A program made the translations under genes and the position numbers. Shown here in pieces: positions 13,028-14,422 of a stretch of DNA of 14,422 nucleotides; position 1 is the stretch's first letter, and every line of letters begins with the position of its first letter. The notes beneath the pieces were generated by a model. It made no database searches. It was given only the letters and a program-made list of their open reading frames with translations, and had not been told where the DNA came from. The DNA lies in assembly GCA_050945815.1 (NCBI GenBank), contig JBMNTQ010000031.1:1-14422 (forward strand), written 5' to 3'. The DNA comes from JBMNTQ01 sp050945815 (GTDB lineage: Bacteria > Bacillota > Clostridia > Christensenellales > JBMNTQ01).

Positions 13028-13699
13028 ATGACCAATGAACTGGCAAATATTATTGCAGACGTAATAACCGACGTTTTGCGCGCCCACAGGCCGGCCTATA
13101 GCCGGTCAGATGTGGGCGGCACACAAAACATGGTTCCCGTGGGCATCTCCGCTCGCCATGTCCATCTAAGCAGACAGGATGTGGACGCGCTGTTTGGAGA
13201 AGGGTATGTTCTGACGTATACAAAGCCCCTGACCCAGCCTGAGCAATACGTTACCAACGACTTTGTGTCATTAGTCGGCCCGAAAGGAACCTTGGCTACT
13301 ATACGGGTGCTTGGGCCAGAGCGCAAGGAGACCCAAGTGGAAATCAGCCGCACAGATGCACGTGCCATCGGCCTAGAGCCGCCGGTTCGCCCCTCCGGCG
13401 TCCTGGGCGGTAGCCCCGGCGCTGTGTTGCGGGGGCCTGCTGGCGAGATAGCGCTGGACTTTGGCGTTATCATTGCAGACCGCCATCTACACCTGACTGT
13501 CGATGAAGCGCAAGCTTACCAGCTTTCGAACGGCGATAGAATCCGGATCTTTGTGCCCGGCGATCGGGGAGGCACCATGGAAAATGTTGCTGTGCGCGCA
13601 GGGGAGGGTAATGCCCTTGCTCTGCATTTGGATACCGACGACGGCAATGCCTTTGGGCTTTCCCAAGGGCAGATGCTGCGCATCGAGAAAATGAGGTAG
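13028..13699 (+). CDS. pduL: PduL-type phosphate propanoyltransferase
   Basis: A 223-residue zinc phosphotransacylase, unrelated to Pta, that converts acyl-CoA to acyl phosphate and frees CoA inside the compartment. Residues 1-20 (MTNELANIIADVITDVLRAH) form an amphipathic helix of encapsulation-peptide type, as is typical for metabolosome PduL. Two beta-barrel halves follow. Metal-binding motifs are VGISARHVHLS (His44, His46), VEISRTD (Glu104 region), ADRHLHLT (His153, His155) and ALHLDTDDGNA (His200). Length is usual. The ribosome site is weak (a run of Gs seven or so bases upstream) compared with the shell genes. With the acylating dehydrogenase it closes the internal CoA cycle; the acyl phosphate would then be used by a kinase not seen in this window. 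Confidence 0.95.
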   Translation: MTNELANIIADVITDVLRAHRPAYSRSDVGGTQNMVPVGISARHVHLSRQDVDALFGEGYVLTYTKPLTQPEQYVTNDFVSLVGPKGTLATIRVLGPERKETQVEISRTDARAIGLEPPVRPSGVLGGSPGAVLRGPAGEIALDFGVIIADRHLHLTVDEAQAYQLSNGDRIRIFVPGDRGGTMENVAVRAGEGNALALHLDTDDGNAFGLSQGQMLRIEKMR

Positions 13700-13704
13700 C
13701 TCTT

Positions 13705-13959
13705 ATGATACTGGGAAAAATTGTGGGCAACGTGGTTGCTTCTCAAAAAGTGAAAAGCATCGTAGGGCTGAAACTGTTACTGGTCCAGCCGCTGTATAGC
13801 GACCGCGAGGCTGTGTTTGTAGCTGCGGATATGGTAGGCGCCGGGTTGGGGGAAGTGGTTCTTGTCACGTCCGGAGAACCGGCACAAAACACCTTGGAAA
13901 AGAAACCACCGATAGACGCACTGATCGTCGGCATTGTAGACGATGCAACCTCGCTTTAA
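13705..13959 (+). CDS. BMC vertex protein, pentamer type (EutN/CcmL)
   Basis: An 84-residue EutN/CcmL-family protein: MILGKIVGNVVASQKVKSIVGLKLLLVQPL opens the small beta-barrel, VAADMVGAGLGEVVLVTSGEPAQ covers the central strands with the conserved GAG.G..VL...G...., and IDALIVGIVDDATSL ends it. Members form pentamers that cap the twelve vertices of the shell. The start follows the PduL stop by five bases, with GAGG overlapping that stop. It is the only pentamer gene visible, which suffices for a closed shell. Confidence 0.95.
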   Translation: MILGKIVGNVVASQKVKSIVGLKLLLVQPLYSDREAVFVAADMVGAGLGEVVLVTSGEPAQNTLEKKPPIDALIVGIVDDATSL

Positions 13960-14022
13960 AAGCCGCGGCGAGAAACGGCCTGTTTCATACTGCCCAACTT
14001 TGCCGTATAAGGATGAATAATC

Positions 14023-14422
14023 ATGACTAAACTGATGGAACTCTCGAAGGCCGTCTCTCTGATTCAGGATGGCGACCTTCTAGGCATCGGCGGCAATGCG
14101 CTGAACCGGGTGCCTGTGGCTTTGTGCTGCGAAATCGTACGCCAGCAGAAAAAAGCACTACGCCTTTTGACGACTGCCGGCTCGTTGGATGTAGATATGC
14201 TATGTCTGGCGGGTTGTGCTCAAAGCGTAGACACCGCTTTTGTCAGCTACGAAACGGAGTTCGGAGCCGCAAACCACTATCGAAAGGCCGTTCAAGCCGG
14301 CCTGGTGAAGGCCAACGAACATTCCTGCTATACGCTGATCAGTGGTTTGCGAGCTGCTGCTGCCGGCCTTCCTTTTATGCCGGTATTTGGCCTGAAAGAA
14401 GGGCAATTATTGGAAGTATGCG
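14023..14422 (+). CDS. CoA-transferase family I, alpha subunit (5' part)
   Basis: The first 133 codons of a gene running off the window. The start has GDLLGIGGNALNRVPVAL, the glycine-rich CoA-binding loop of GctA/AtoD-type alpha subunits, then LRLLTTAGSLDVDMLCLAGC, VDTAFVSYETEFGAANHYRKAV and a region ending GLPFMPVFGL. These enzymes move CoA between carboxylic acids and usually pair with a beta subunit encoded next, here beyond the edge. AAGGA (14009-14013) lies nine bases before ATG14023. As part of the BMC operon it could release lactate or another acid from its CoA ester, complementing PduL. No encapsulation-type helix is apparent at its N-terminus, so it may act in the cytosol. The exact acids are unknown. 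Confidence 0.85.
   Translation, partial: MTKLMELSKAVSLIQDGDLLGIGGNALNRVPVALCCEIVRQQKKALRLLTTAGSLDVDMLCLAGCAQSVDTAFVSYETEFGAANHYRKAVQAGLVKANEHSCYTLISGLRAAAAGLPFMPVFGLKEGQLLEVC

Noticed and set aside
13960..14022. Regulatory element between the vertex gene and the CoA-transferase gene
   Set aside because: Only a 5-bp GAAAC/GTTTC hairpin with no T run and no convincing promoter was seen, too weak to annotate.
1..14422. A single functional system joining the pili and the microcompartment
   Set aside because: Two terminators, a stand-alone gene and an oppositely oriented regulator separate them; there is no shared motif, so adjacency alone is not evidence.

Overview
The window looks like a chromosomal segment of an anaerobic, Gram-positive-type bacterium, most likely a clostridial Firmicute. 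The signs are strong AGGAGG-type ribosome binding sites on most genes, several TTG/GTG starts, short intergenic gaps, roughly balanced base composition, and a type IV pilus cluster beside a sugar-linked bacterial microcompartment (BMC) locus. No species can be named from sequence alone.

Region 1 (1-6449) is the end of a type IV pilus / type II secretion-like operon, all on +. It holds the C-terminus of a PilC/GspF platform protein, a major-pilin-like prepilin, a prepilin peptidase behind a strikingly hairpin-rich gap, the PilM-PilN-PilO inner-membrane assembly set, a PilX/GspK-like minor pilin with a repetitive beta-rich body, and two further class III-methylated-type minor prepilins. A clear intrinsic terminator (6416-6449) closes it.

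Region 2 (6450-8292) is a single gene with its own promoter. It encodes a CoA-disulfide reductase-type flavoprotein with a C-terminal rhodanese domain, ended by a 19-bp perfect bidirectional terminator shared with the convergent gene that follows.

Region 3 (8304-14422) is a BMC locus. A DeoR-family repressor gene on the minus strand is divergent from a + strand operon: class II (fuculose/rhamnulose-1-phosphate type) aldolase, CoA-acylating aldehyde dehydrogenase, four hexameric shell proteins, PduL phosphotransacylase, a pentameric EutN/CcmL vertex protein, and the start of a CoA-transferase alpha subunit that runs off the window. Three enzymes carry amphipathic tails that look like encapsulation peptides: aldolase C-terminus, dehydrogenase N-terminus, PduL N-terminus. 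The inferred logic is sugar-phosphate cleavage to DHAP plus an aldehyde (lactaldehyde if the substrate is fuculose- or rhamnulose-1-P), oxidation inside the shell to acyl-CoA, and release of CoA by PduL and/or the CoA-transferase. No glycyl-radical or B12 diol dehydratase, alcohol dehydrogenase, acetate-type kinase or trimeric shell protein is visible; they may lie downstream or be absent.

The most notable items are: a hexamer shell gene with two well-formed translation starts that would give a long-tailed and a short form; a shell protein whose pore loop is replaced by an arginine-rich segment; a four-cysteine motif in the dehydrogenase linker; direct repeats in the divergent regulator/operon region; and the coexistence of PduL with a CoA-transferase.
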